From an uncultured Muribaculaceae bacterium (lineage in GTDB: Bacteria > Bacteroidota > Bacteroidia > Bacteroidales > Muribaculaceae), in assembly GCA_910583775.1 (NCBI GenBank), contig CAJTYD010000001.1, forward strand, positions 62,001 through 126,000: DNA of 64,000 bases, read 5' to 3'. Numbering within the stretch: position 1 is the first letter of the stretch; the number at the start of each line of letters is the position of its first letter. Below, one piece after another: positions 26,603 to 34,734 of this stretch. The notes under the pieces are model-generated. The model made no database searches. It was not told where the DNA came from and saw nothing but the letters and a program-made list of their open reading frames with translations. Made by a program: the position numbers and the translations under genes.

Positions 26603-26812
26603 CTAACTCCTTTCGTGAGAAGAACCCTTTTGCTTTTCGTGATCCTTATATTGTATCAGAGTCCTTTCATAATAGATATGATCCCCGTTCTCGTCGCGGT
26701 AATCATCCTTCGGCGTCTCCCGTCTCGTCGACGACTTCCACCAGACCGTAACCAGCCCTACCAGCACCACAAACAGCAATAAGGCAATCAATAATAATGT
26801 CAAGGTATGCAT
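26603..26812 (-). CDS. small single-pass membrane protein
   Basis: This 69-residue ORF starts MHTLTLLLIALLLFVVLVG, one strong membrane helix, followed by a charged tail with TRRETPKDDYRDENGDHIYY. It lies 54 bp downstream of the CapD-type gene on the same strand and may be the last gene of the capsule locus. I do not recognise a family. The clean hydrophobic-then-charged layout supports a real gene, but short length limits certainty. Confidence 0.5.
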   Translation of the reverse strand: MHTLTLLLIALLLFVVLVGLVTVWWKSSTRRETPKDDYRDENGDHIYYERTLIQYKDHEKQKGSSHERS

Positions 26813-26866
26813 TGTGTCTTAAAATAAATTCAAAAAAATAAACGGCATCGTAATCCGGCCGCCTGT

Positions 26867-28819
26867 TTACATATCCACCTCTCCCTCGGCGCCCTTCGCC
26901 GCGAAATTCGGGTCGTCGAATTTCTCGAACACCGAATGCTTCGACTTGAATTCCGGCACCGTGCGCTTCATCAGCACCACCATTTCCGGTATCATCACGC
27001 TCCGCGAAAGCCTGTCGAGCACCGCCACCACTGCGTCGGCCTCGTCATAGCTGTAGTCGCGCACCTTCGCCACGAAGATGCGGTCGTGCTCCGTCGGTAT
27101 CGTGTTCTCCTTCGTTGCTAATACCTCCTCATAGAGCTTCTCCCCCGGGCGCAGTCCCGTGTACTCGATCTTTATATCCGTGTCAACCTCATATCCGGCG
27201 AGATGGATCATCCGCTTCGCTAAGTCGGAGATAAGCACCGGCGTACCCATGTCGAACACGAATATCTCCGTCCCCTTAGCCATCGTCGCCGCCTCCATCA
27301 CAAGCCGGCACGCCTCCGGAATCGTCATGAAGAAGCGGCGGATGTTCGGATCCGTAACCGTCACAGGGCCTCCCTTCTCGATCTGCTCCGTGAAACGCGG
27401 AATCACCGAACCGTTCGAGCCGAGCACGTTGCCGAAACGCGTCGTCACGAACGTCGTCTTCCCTCTCTTCGAGCCATGCTCGATCGCCAAGCCTAAGCTC
27501 TGCACGTAAATCTCCGCCAGGCGCTTCGTGCAGCCCATGATGTTCGTCGGGTTCACCGCCTTGTCGGTCGAGACCATCACCATGCGCTCCACATCATATT
27601 CCACACACTTGTCGGCAACGTTCTTCGAGCCGATCACGTTCACCAATACCGCCTCGCAGGGATTCTCCTCCATCAGCGGCACATGCTTGTAGGCCGCCGC
27701 GTGGAAAACAACCTGCGGCCTGAACTTGCGGAAAACGTAATCCAGACGCTCCTGCTGGCGCACGTCGCCGATCACCGGCGTGAACTTCAGGTCCTTAAAA
27801 TTATCCTCGAACTCCAGACGCACGTTGTGGAGCGGCGTCTCCGCGTTGTCGAACATTATAAGCTCCCCTACGCCCAATCCCGCAAGCTGGCGGCAGAGCT
27901 CCGAGCCGATAGAGCCCGCGGCGCCCGTGACGAGCACGCGCTTGCCTGCAAAATTATCGTGGATCTCATCCATCGAGATCTTGATCTCCGAGCGCCCGAG
28001 CAGGTCCTCGATGCGTATCTTGCGGATGCCCCCCGAAAGCAGTTTTCCCTCCGGCATCTCGTCGATCGCCGGCGCGATGAAGAGCTTCAGTCCCGCCTCG
28101 CGCGCCATCTCGATCAGGCGGTCCTGCTCGTCGCGAGCATCCTTCTGATAGGCGAAGAGAATGCCCGTGATGTCATACTTCCGCTTCAGGTCCGCCAAGT
28201 CGCGCTCCTTCGTGAAATGATAGATCGGCATTCCCAGCAGCAGGTTGCTCTTATCGATCTTGCCGTGGACGATGAAACCCTTCACGTCATAATGCTTCGA
28301 CTGCTGCAGGCGCGTCACTATAGCCGCCGACTTGTAGCCCGCGCCATAGACCAACACCCGCGCCAGCGTGTCGTCCTGGCGGATGTTGCGCGACACGATG
28401 CGGTATACGCTCGCCATCAGCACGCGTATAAGCAGCAGCGCGCTGAACGTCACCAGGAAATCCATCGCCACGAGCGTCACGATGGTCATGATGTTCATCG
28501 ACACAGTGAAAGCCACCGTGGCCACGCCAAGGATTATTTCCTTGAAGAACACCGCCACGCTGATCTGGCCGAACTCCTTGAGCGTCGAATAGCGGATCAC
28601 CGACCGGTAGGTATGGGTGAAGAAGAACGAGAACCCCGACGCCAAGAACGCCCCTAAGAGCCACACGATCAGGAACCGGGCGTTAAGCGCCGGGCCACGC
28701 GAGACGATCTGCAGGAAAATCAACACACAGACAGACGCTATGAGAGAGACCACAACGTCCATCGCAAGAACAATCGACGACCGCAGGTAGCGGTCGTTCA
28801 TCTTCCTACGCAACGACAT
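26867..28819 (-). CDS. CapD/PglF-type nucleotide-sugar 4,6-dehydratase
   Basis: This 650-residue membrane enzyme has four N-terminal helices (about residues 15-135), a CoA-binding-like linker with VLVYGAGYKSAAI, and an extended SDR domain with the NAD loop VTGAAGSIGSE (298-307), AAYKHVPLMEENP and STDKAVNPTNIMGCTKR. It should convert UDP-GlcNAc to the 4-keto-6-deoxy sugar in the first step to bacillosamine or 4-amino-galactosamine units. The aminotransferase at 31099-32364 and the PglC-type transferase at 34109-34723 would use the product. It is the last large gene of the capsule locus. Confidence 0.93.
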   Translation of the reverse strand: MSLRRKMNDRYLRSSIVLAMDVVVSLIASVCVLIFLQIVSRGPALNARFLIVWLLGAFLASGFSFFFTHTYRSVIRYSTLKEFGQISVAVFFKEIILGVATVAFTVSMNIMTIVTLVAMDFLVTFSALLLIRVLMASVYRIVSRNIRQDDTLARVLVYGAGYKSAAIVTRLQQSKHYDVKGFIVHGKIDKSNLLLGMPIYHFTKERDLADLKRKYDITGILFAYQKDARDEQDRLIEMAREAGLKLFIAPAIDEMPEGKLLSGGIRKIRIEDLLGRSEIKISMDEIHDNFAGKRVLVTGAAGSIGSELCRQLAGLGVGELIMFDNAETPLHNVRLEFEDNFKDLKFTPVIGDVRQQERLDYVFRKFRPQVVFHAAAYKHVPLMEENPCEAVLVNVIGSKNVADKCVEYDVERMVMVSTDKAVNPTNIMGCTKRLAEIYVQSLGLAIEHGSKRGKTTFVTTRFGNVLGSNGSVIPRFTEQIEKGGPVTVTDPNIRRFFMTIPEACRLVMEAATMAKGTEIFVFDMGTPVLISDLAKRMIHLAGYEVDTDIKIEYTGLRPGEKLYEEVLATKENTIPTEHDRIFVAKVRDYSYDEADAVVAVLDRLSRSVMIPEMVVLMKRTVPEFKSKHSVFEKFDDPNFAAKGAEGEVDM

Positions 28820-28885
28820 AGTTTATAAAGATTTAAAGAAAATTTCGATTAAGATATTTTGACAGCGGTACGAGGATGTATCGAT

Positions 28886-28939
28886 TGTAGGGACGCACCT
28901 TCCCGCAAACGCTGTAGGGACGCACGGCTCGTGCGTCCG
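28886..28939. repeat. GGACGCACG palindrome, one full and one partial copy
   Basis: A partial copy (TTGTAGGGACGCACC, about 28885-28899) is followed by a full copy at 28913-28939 running into CGCCTGACAGACAG. The full copy and its flank match, in reverse, the copies at 59921 and 61614. Confidence 0.75.
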
Positions 28940-29254
28940 CCTGACAGACAGAAGATTAATATTTAGGCAGGAGCCTGAATAATTTTGAATGTTGAATTTT
29001 GAATTTTGAATTGGCTGACGCCTATTGGGTTTTAGGCAGGGGTACAGGAGGACATAATATTGTTCTACTGTACTCCTGTCTTTTATTTTCATGCTTCTGT
29101 CTTGGGCGTCCTATACTTAGTTTATTAGTACAGGAGCGCCGCGGTGTCGCATCGTCAGCAGTCCCGTCCCGGGACTCCGATATCGAAGGCCTCCGCCGTC
29201 CTTCGCTTGCGCCCAATTGCGAATTCCTAATTGACGCAAATTGAAAATTTAGAG

Positions 29255-29285
29255 TTTGTATTGACAAAAATATTATGTAACTTTA
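29255..29285 (+). promoter_or_regulatory. candidate promoter of the DUF4143 ATPase
   Basis: TTTG at 29255-29258 and TAACTTTA at 29278-29285, spaced by 19 bp, resemble the Bacteroidota -33/-7 pair with one mismatch. The start codon is 35 bp further on. Confidence 0.5.
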
Positions 29286-29320
29286 CAAAATCTAAAGTAC
29301 AACTTTAAAATATTTAAAGT

Positions 29321-30463
29321 ATGCCCCAATATATTCATCGTGAACTTTCGTCAAAAATAACGGAATCCATAAAGTTATTTCCCGTAGTTGGGATCACCGG
29401 ACCGCGCCAGTCGGGTAAGACCTCACTCTGCCGCCATCTGTTTCCCGATTATACTTATGTAAATCTTGAGGATATACTTTATAGAGCGGCAGCCCTGCAG
29501 GATCCCGTAAACTTTGTAAATCAATTCGGTTCGAAAGTAATATTTGATGAAGTGCAGAATGTGCCGGAACTGTTCTCAATGATACAGACACGCGTTGACG
29601 AAGATCCCGAAAGACGATTTATACTCACCGGTAGCTGCAATTTCACTCTTATGCGCCGTATAAGCCAGTCGCTTGCCGGAAGAATAGCGCTTTTCACCTT
29701 GCTGCCTTTTTCCTTTTCAGAAATGAGCCGGGAAATCGACCTTTCGGCACTTACTACACCCGAACTGATGGTAAGGGGACAATATCCGCGCATTGTCATG
29801 TCGGATGCTTCGACCAATCTATATTATAGCAGTTACTACCAGACCTATATCGAACGAGATGTGCGTGATCTTTTAAATATCAAGTATTTTCTGAAATTCG
29901 ACAAGTTTGTGCGACTCATGGCCGCCCGTGTAGGCTCAGAATTCAACGCATCAGCCATATCGCGGGAGGTAGGCGTTAGTTCTCCGACAATCAGCGAATG
30001 GCTTTCCATCCTGTCGCTTTCATATATAGTATATAGCGTACAACCGTATTCCGGCAATCTATCCAAACGACTCACCAAAATGCCCAAAATATACTTCTAC
30101 GACACCGGTCTCTTATGCTATCTTCTCACCCTCGATAATAAAGACATCCTGGAGAAGTCGCCACAATATGGAGCCATATTCGAAAATCTCGCAATGGGCG
30201 AACTGATGAAACAGCGGATAAACAAGGGGGAACGCCCCGAACTCTACTTCTACAGAGAAACCTCCGGAAAAGAAGTCGATGCGTTGGTCAACGAAAATGG
30301 TAAAATAAACCTGTATGAGATCAAATCGGGCAAGACCTTTAAAACAGAATATACCGCCAACATGGAACTATTGGCCAGGAAACTGCCGAATGCCGGCTTA
30401 AGCACGGTAATATGTGATGCTCCAAGTCTCCCGCCCCTTCTCCTCAACATCCGCAACATCTAA
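29321..30463 (+). CDS. AAA ATPase with DUF4143 domain
   Basis: The 380-residue protein matches the large family of AAA_14/DUF4143 ATPases. Walker A is GPRQSGKTSL (27-36), Walker B KVIFDEVQ (72-79), and a sensor-like RRFILTGSCNF follows. The middle has a winged-helix-like stretch (SAISREVGVSSPTISEWLSI), and the C-terminal DUF4143 domain shows a PD-(D/E)XK-like KEVDALVNENGKINLYEIKSG. Function is unknown; members are scattered and frequently flanked by repeats. It stands alone on the plus strand within the minus-strand capsule locus. Confidence 0.88.
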   Translation: MPQYIHRELSSKITESIKLFPVVGITGPRQSGKTSLCRHLFPDYTYVNLEDILYRAAALQDPVNFVNQFGSKVIFDEVQNVPELFSMIQTRVDEDPERRFILTGSCNFTLMRRISQSLAGRIALFTLLPFSFSEMSREIDLSALTTPELMVRGQYPRIVMSDASTNLYYSSYYQTYIERDVRDLLNIKYFLKFDKFVRLMAARVGSEFNASAISREVGVSSPTISEWLSILSLSYIVYSVQPYSGNLSKRLTKMPKIYFYDTGLLCYLLTLDNKDILEKSPQYGAIFENLAMGELMKQRINKGERPELYFYRETSGKEVDALVNENGKINLYEIKSGKTFKTEYTANMELLARKLPNAGLSTVICDAPSLPPLLLNIRNI

Positions 30464-30546
30464 GAAACTGTCCTCCTGTACTCCTGTACTCCTGTCTAAA
30501 GCCCAATAGGCGTCAGCCCAATTCAAAATTCAATATTCAAAATTAA

Positions 30547-30687
30547 TTGATGCCCTCCTGTACTCCTGTCTAAAACTCCGCGACGCTGCCAATTTCTAAT
30601 TACACATTCTTAATTTCTAATTGGCAAAGCTCCTGTCTAATCCCTCGCGCGTCAGCCAATTCAACATTCAAAATTCAACATTCAAAA
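30547..30687. repeat. further composite repeat copies before wbuC
   Basis: Two more degraded copies of the CTCCTGTACTCCTGTCTAAA arm and the AATTCAACATTCAAAATT run, together with CAATTTCTAATTACACATTC-type units, fill this gap. The last copy ends only a few bases before the wbuC-like stop. Confidence 0.65.
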
Positions 30688-31059
30688 TTACCCCCGGTAG
30701 GCTCCGTTCTTGAATTCCATGATCACCGTGCCGCTTTCCAGCGAAACCGTGTTATGCCACTCCCCTTTCGGAATCTGAAAACCATACACGCCATATTTCG
30801 GCCCAACGAGCACGCGCTTCACGACCTCGCCGTTATCATCATAGATCGCCTGTTCTATAGAGCCACGGATAACGACAACCGTCTCCGACGATTCTAAGTG
30901 GCGGTGCACCGGCACCTCCGAGCCCGGCTCGATCGCGTTCAGCATCCGCTGCGAACTGTCCTCCGCCGAATCCCGCAGATCATAATTCTGCCTCAGCCGC
31001 GGATTCTCCTTCGCCCGCTCCGTCAGCTCATCCAAAAACTTCCCGTCAAAACAATCCAT
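30688..31059 (-). CDS. WbuC family cupin protein
   Basis: The 123-residue cupin matches WbuC, a small metal-binding protein found at the ends of many O-antigen and capsule loci, often with fnl genes and wbuB. The metal site is suggested by PVHRHLESSETVVVIRG and PKGEWHNTVSLESG. No reaction is established; an isomerase or sugar-modifying role is assumed. It lies 39 bp after the aminotransferase gene. Here it is separated from wbuB by four genes. Confidence 0.88.
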   Translation of the reverse strand: MDCFDGKFLDELTERAKENPRLRQNYDLRDSAEDSSQRMLNAIEPGSEVPVHRHLESSETVVVIRGSIEQAIYDDNGEVVKRVLVGPKYGVYGFQIPKGEWHNTVSLESGTVIMEFKNGAYRG

Positions 31060-31098
31060 GTCAAAAATATCGAATGATTACAAGAATATAACGAAAAG

Positions 31099-32364
31099 TT
31101 ATTCGATATTATTCTTAATCACATCGACAATATAGCGGACATCGTCCTCGGTGACGTATGGGCCTGCCGGGAGGCAGATGCCCGTCGCAAACAATTCCTC
31201 GCTGACACCGTTCGTGTATGCCGGAGCATTCCTATAGACAGGCTGCTTGTGCATCGGCTTCCACAGCGGACGAGCCTCAACGTTGGCAGCGTCAAGCGCA
31301 ACACGCAACGCCTCCACGTTGGCGTTCGGCTGACAGTCGGTCACTGCCGTCGACACCGCATGCGTCACGCCCGCAGCACCGCCCACAGCACCGGTAACAA
31401 CCGCATTATAGGCATTCTCCTGACCCTTGATCTTCAATTCCGAATCAAGCGTAGCCGCGCATAGCCAGAAATTCGAATCATACTCCGGCCCCGGATTCTG
31501 ATGCATACTGATACCCTTCACATCCTTAAGCAGTTCGCAATAAAGAGCCTGCACACGCTTATGATGGGCGATATGTTCATCGACCACGGTCATCTGGCCG
31601 CGACCGATACCCGCGCAGATATTGCTCATGCGGTAGTTATAACCGATCGCCTCATGCTGATAATACGGATACGACTCACGCGCCTGCGTGGCATACCAGA
31701 GAATCTCGCGGGCCTTATCCTCGTCAGGACAAATCAACGCGCCGCCGCCGGAAGTCGTAATCATCTTGTTACCGTTGAACGACAGAACGCCATACTCGCC
31801 GAAAGTTCCCAACGCCTGACCGTTATACATCGAGCCGAAGCCCTCGGCTCCATCCTCGATCACCGGAATCTCATAACGGTTTGCGATTTCCATGATTTTA
31901 TCAATCTGATACGGCATACCGTACAGAGCCACCGGGATTATGGCCTTCGGCTTCTTTCCAGTCTTCTCGATACGGTCCTTTATCGCAGCCTCGAGAAGTT
32001 CAGGATCCATATTCCACGACTCCCTTTCCGAATCAATGAACACCGGAGTAGCTCCGAGATAAGTGATCGGGTGACTCGACGCGCAAAACGTGAACGACTG
32101 CACAAGTACCTCGTCGCCGGGCTTCACGCCGCAGGCAATCAGCGCAAGATGCACTGCCGCCGTACCCGCCGAAAGACAGACAACCTTCTTGTCAAGAGGA
32201 GCCTTGTCCTCGCGTTTATTCACGAACGCCTCGAGGTCATGCTCAAAAGCAGTGACGTTCGGCCCCATTGGTACCACCCAATTAGTGTCGAACGCCTCCT
32301 TAATAAACTCCATCTCCCTGCCGCTCATGTGAGCCAGACAGAGATATATACGCTCTTTTTTCAT
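31099..32364 (-). CDS. DegT/DnrJ/EryC1/StrS sugar aminotransferase
   Basis: The 421-residue PLP enzyme transfers an amino group to a keto-deoxy sugar nucleotide. Seen are LSAGTAAVHLALIACGVKPG, the FVQSFTFCASSHPITY-type region, VIEDGAEGFGSMYNGQALGT, and the PLP lysine in SFNGNKMITTSGGGAL. By context it should aminate C4 of the CapD-type product, as PglE or WcfR does. It follows the HAD gene by 5 bp. The gene returns to higher GC than its AT-rich upstream neighbours. Confidence 0.92.
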   Translation of the reverse strand: MKKERIYLCLAHMSGREMEFIKEAFDTNWVVPMGPNVTAFEHDLEAFVNKREDKAPLDKKVVCLSAGTAAVHLALIACGVKPGDEVLVQSFTFCASSHPITYLGATPVFIDSERESWNMDPELLEAAIKDRIEKTGKKPKAIIPVALYGMPYQIDKIMEIANRYEIPVIEDGAEGFGSMYNGQALGTFGEYGVLSFNGNKMITTSGGGALICPDEDKAREILWYATQARESYPYYQHEAIGYNYRMSNICAGIGRGQMTVVDEHIAHHKRVQALYCELLKDVKGISMHQNPGPEYDSNFWLCAATLDSELKIKGQENAYNAVVTGAVGGAAGVTHAVSTAVTDCQPNANVEALRVALDAANVEARPLWKPMHKQPVYRNAPAYTNGVSEELFATGICLPAGPYVTEDDVRYIVDVIKNNIE

Positions 32365-32369
32365 TATTC

Positions 32370-33038
32370 TTATGCGATGTTAAGGTAATCCAATAATTCC
32401 CCGACATTTGACATCCAAATTGTAGGTTCAAACGGAGATTTATTAGGGACTTGTTTATGAATATTTTGGCCATTATCTATGACGCCAATTGTTTCCCATC
32501 CCATTTGATTAGGTGATATGAAATCCTTTAATGGATTATCGCCTACATAAAAGAATCTTTTTTTATCCGGATTTCTATTGACAATGATGCAATAATTATC
32601 TTCACAAGGTTTTTCAGAACCCAATTCTTCTGAAATAATTATATTATCATTTTTAATAAATTTGTCAATTCCTAAAGATTCTATTTTGTTCCTTTGAGTA
32701 ATACTACGACCATCTGTAATAAGGCCTAAAGTAATGTCATGAGATTTTAAGACGTTCAGGACATCTGATGTCACGCTATCTAATGATATAAGTGGCTTAT
32801 GAAATCGATACCATTCCAAAAGCTGATTCACCCCTACTTTTCCATTAGTCCAGTCACAACATCTCTCGAAAACATTATTTCCACTTAAATAATCTTTCCA
32901 CATCAAGACAAAGCGAGCATCTGCTTCTTTAGATGAGCTACTGATTTTATTTGAAATAAATCTGAATCCACTTTTAACGAAATCTATTTCCTTATAAAGG
33001 GTATCATCCAAGTCAAAAGCTACGAAAATATCACTCAT
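32370..33038 (-). CDS. HAD family hydrolase
   Basis: The 222-residue protein has the HAD nucleophile motif FVAFDLDDTLYKE at the N-terminus, a helical cap (about 18-90), LGLITDGRSITQRNK (motif II) and KKRFFYVGDNPLKDFISP (motif III/IV). It probably removes phosphate from a sugar or small-molecule phosphate. Its start overlaps the ATP-grasp gene by 8 bp, so they are translationally linked and may act in one modification. It is markedly AT-rich. Confidence 0.88.
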   Translation of the reverse strand: MSDIFVAFDLDDTLYKEIDFVKSGFRFISNKISSSSKEADARFVLMWKDYLSGNNVFERCCDWTNGKVGVNQLLEWYRFHKPLISLDSVTSDVLNVLKSHDITLGLITDGRSITQRNKIESLGIDKFIKNDNIIISEELGSEKPCEDNYCIIVNRNPDKKRFFYVGDNPLKDFISPNQMGWETIGVIDNGQNIHKQVPNKSPFEPTIWMSNVGELLDYLNIA

Positions 33039-34011
33039 AAAAAATTACTTGTGAATCATAACGCAACATGATAGTATTATCTCTCCAATCATTAATGAAT
33101 TCAATATTCTTGCCTTCTATATATTCTTCAATCATCATTTGAGGGAAATTTCCCCCAGCATAATAAGACAAAGGATAGCCACCTCCAAATCTTGGATTTA
33201 TTTCTATCCCAATGACATCATTATTCGAATTATTATAAAATACTTGAATACATATACATCCTCTTACCCCGGGAAGATGATTCATTTTATCTTTAAGATA
33301 TTCAACCAGGAAATTTTTTCTGGCAGCTCCTTTATTTACTTCTCCGGCCCTGATTTCCAAACGTTCCCGAGGTATGATAGATTTCACAAAACCGTTCTTA
33401 TCATAATACATATCGACAGTGAATTCTGAATATTTTGTTTTATCTACCAATTCCATGAAAATCAACTTTTCATCACTTAAGATTTCATCTGTCAAATCAT
33501 TCTTTGTTTTAATAATATGAATATTCGTGCTTAGAGAGCCATCGTAAGGTTTCGCAAACATCGGAAACTTAGGATTATATTTATCATAAATTTCAGGATT
33601 CCGAATTCCCAAATCACTAAATAAATTCATTGTCTTACGCTTGTCCCGGCAGATAGAAACAAACTCAACGTCAGGAACCATAATCTCAATTCCTTCTTCT
33701 GAAAATTTCAATCTATTTTCTGCTAAACAAGATAATTCCGTATCAATAGTAGGGATGACCAATCTGACATTATTATCTTTACAAATTCTCAATAAATTAT
33801 CTATATAATCTGCAGATGTTACTCGAGGAACAGGGAAAGACTTGTCTGATAAATGGCAGGCAGGCGCCATTATAGGATTTAAGTCGACCGTAAATATCTT
33901 TGCTTGAGGATAATGTAGTTTAAGCTCCTTTTTAAACTCCTTTAAAAGTTCTACACGTTTCCCCGCAGAAGTTATAAGAATATTATATTTATTTTCCAAT
34001 TTATCTGACAT
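33031..34011 (-). CDS. ATP-grasp ligase
   Basis: This 326-residue protein resembles the carbamoyl-phosphate-synthase-type ATP-grasp fold. An N-terminal pre-ATP-grasp domain (ILITSAGKRVELLKEFKKEL) is followed by FPMFAKPYDGSLSTNIHIIK, IFMELVDKTKYSEFTVDMYY, and the metal-binding GIEINPRFGGGYPLSYYAGG. Such ligases join a carboxylate to an amine. Because the locus has a 4-amino sugar pathway but no PglD-type acetyltransferase beside it, it could acylate the sugar amine with an amino or hydroxy acid. That is an inference. Confidence 0.88.
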   Translation of the reverse strand: MSDKLENKYNILITSAGKRVELLKEFKKELKLHYPQAKIFTVDLNPIMAPACHLSDKSFPVPRVTSADYIDNLLRICKDNNVRLVIPTIDTELSCLAENRLKFSEEGIEIMVPDVEFVSICRDKRKTMNLFSDLGIRNPEIYDKYNPKFPMFAKPYDGSLSTNIHIIKTKNDLTDEILSDEKLIFMELVDKTKYSEFTVDMYYDKNGFVKSIIPRERLEIRAGEVNKGAARKNFLVEYLKDKMNHLPGVRGCICIQVFYNNSNNDVIGIEINPRFGGGYPLSYYAGGNFPQMMIEEYIEGKNIEFINDWRDNTIMLRYDSQVIFYE

Positions 34012-34108
34012 TATTTATTATAAATCTTTCCAAATCGCTTAACATTTCATTTTTGATTTCTCAATTCTGTAATCTTGAAATCATTATATTCTTATCACGA
34101 ATATCATT

Positions 34109-34723
34109 TCAATTAGTGCCATCAAAATATTCCATAGTGGCACAAGTCTCGGAAGAGATATCTGCTCTCTTTATCACCTTTTTTATTGTCGTTGCAATGA
34201 CCTTGCAATCTGTTATAAATGATATATGGTCAACATACCATACATCAAGCTCGAATTTTTTCTTCCAAGATATCGCATTGCGCCCATGACACTGAGCCCA
34301 TCCCGTGATTCCGGGACGGACCTCATGGCGTCTCGCCTGTTCTTTTGAATAGAGAGGAAGATATTGTACTAAAAGTGGCCGGGGACCGATAAGCGACATG
34401 TCTCCTTTTAAAACATTCCATAACTGAGGCAATTCATCTATCGATGTTGAACGAACGAATCGACCTACTTTAGTGAGACGTTGAGCATCCGGCAATAAAT
34501 TGCCATCGGCATCCCGCTCATCCGTCATAGTCTTAAACTTAACGACCTTGAAGATTTTTCCATTCTTGCCGGGTCTCTCCTGAAAGAAAAATGCTCCAGC
34601 ACCCTTATTAGCAAAATGCAACCAGACCGTCACAGCAGCCAATGGCACTGACAGCACGAGCAACGCACTGCCAGAACTTACAATGTCAATAGCACGCTTG
34701 AAAAAATTTTTATACAGATGCAC
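34109..34723 (-). CDS. PglC/WcaJ-type initiating phosphoglycosyl transferase
   Basis: The 204-residue monotopic enzyme transfers a phosphosugar from its UDP donor to undecaprenyl phosphate, starting each repeat unit. It has one N-terminal re-entrant hydrophobic helix (SSGSALLVLSVPLAAVTVWL), the catalytic KFKTMTDERDADGN region, STSIDELPQLWNVLKGDMS and GPRPLLVQYLPLYS, then VRPGITGWAQCHGRN. The small size fits PglC rather than WbaP. It lies 11 bp after wbuB, and the likely sugar is the 4-amino-4,6-dideoxy unit made by the CapD and DegT enzymes. Confidence 0.94.
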   Translation of the reverse strand: MHLYKNFFKRAIDIVSSGSALLVLSVPLAAVTVWLHFANKGAGAFFFQERPGKNGKIFKVVKFKTMTDERDADGNLLPDAQRLTKVGRFVRSTSIDELPQLWNVLKGDMSLIGPRPLLVQYLPLYSKEQARRHEVRPGITGWAQCHGRNAISWKKKFELDVWYVDHISFITDCKVIATTIKKVIKRADISSETCATMEYFDGTN

Positions 34724-34734
34724 GACTGCTGTTT

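Larger units (their letters stand above)
28981..30546. mobile_element. ATPase cassette bracketed by ~60-bp inverted repeats
   Basis: The left end (about 28981-29054) and right end (about 30470-30546) are inverted copies of one composite repeat: AATTTTGAATT, then GGCTGACGCCTATTGGG, then a TTTAGRCAGGRGTACAGGAG segment, then GGACA. The only gene inside is the plus-strand AAA/DUF4143 ATPase, opposite to the capsule genes. This looks like a discrete insertion, but no transposase or target-site duplication could be identified, so the mobile status is an inference. Confidence 0.45.

Noticed and set aside
27683..28657. 324-residue plus-strand ORF opposite the CapD-type gene
   Set aside because: Antisense shadow, rich in histidine, arginine and leucine as expected from the reverse complement of a high-GC gene; no domain is seen.
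31501..32388. 295-residue plus-strand ORF opposite the DegT aminotransferase
   Set aside because: The minus-strand frame has all aminotransferase motifs; the plus frame is its shadow.
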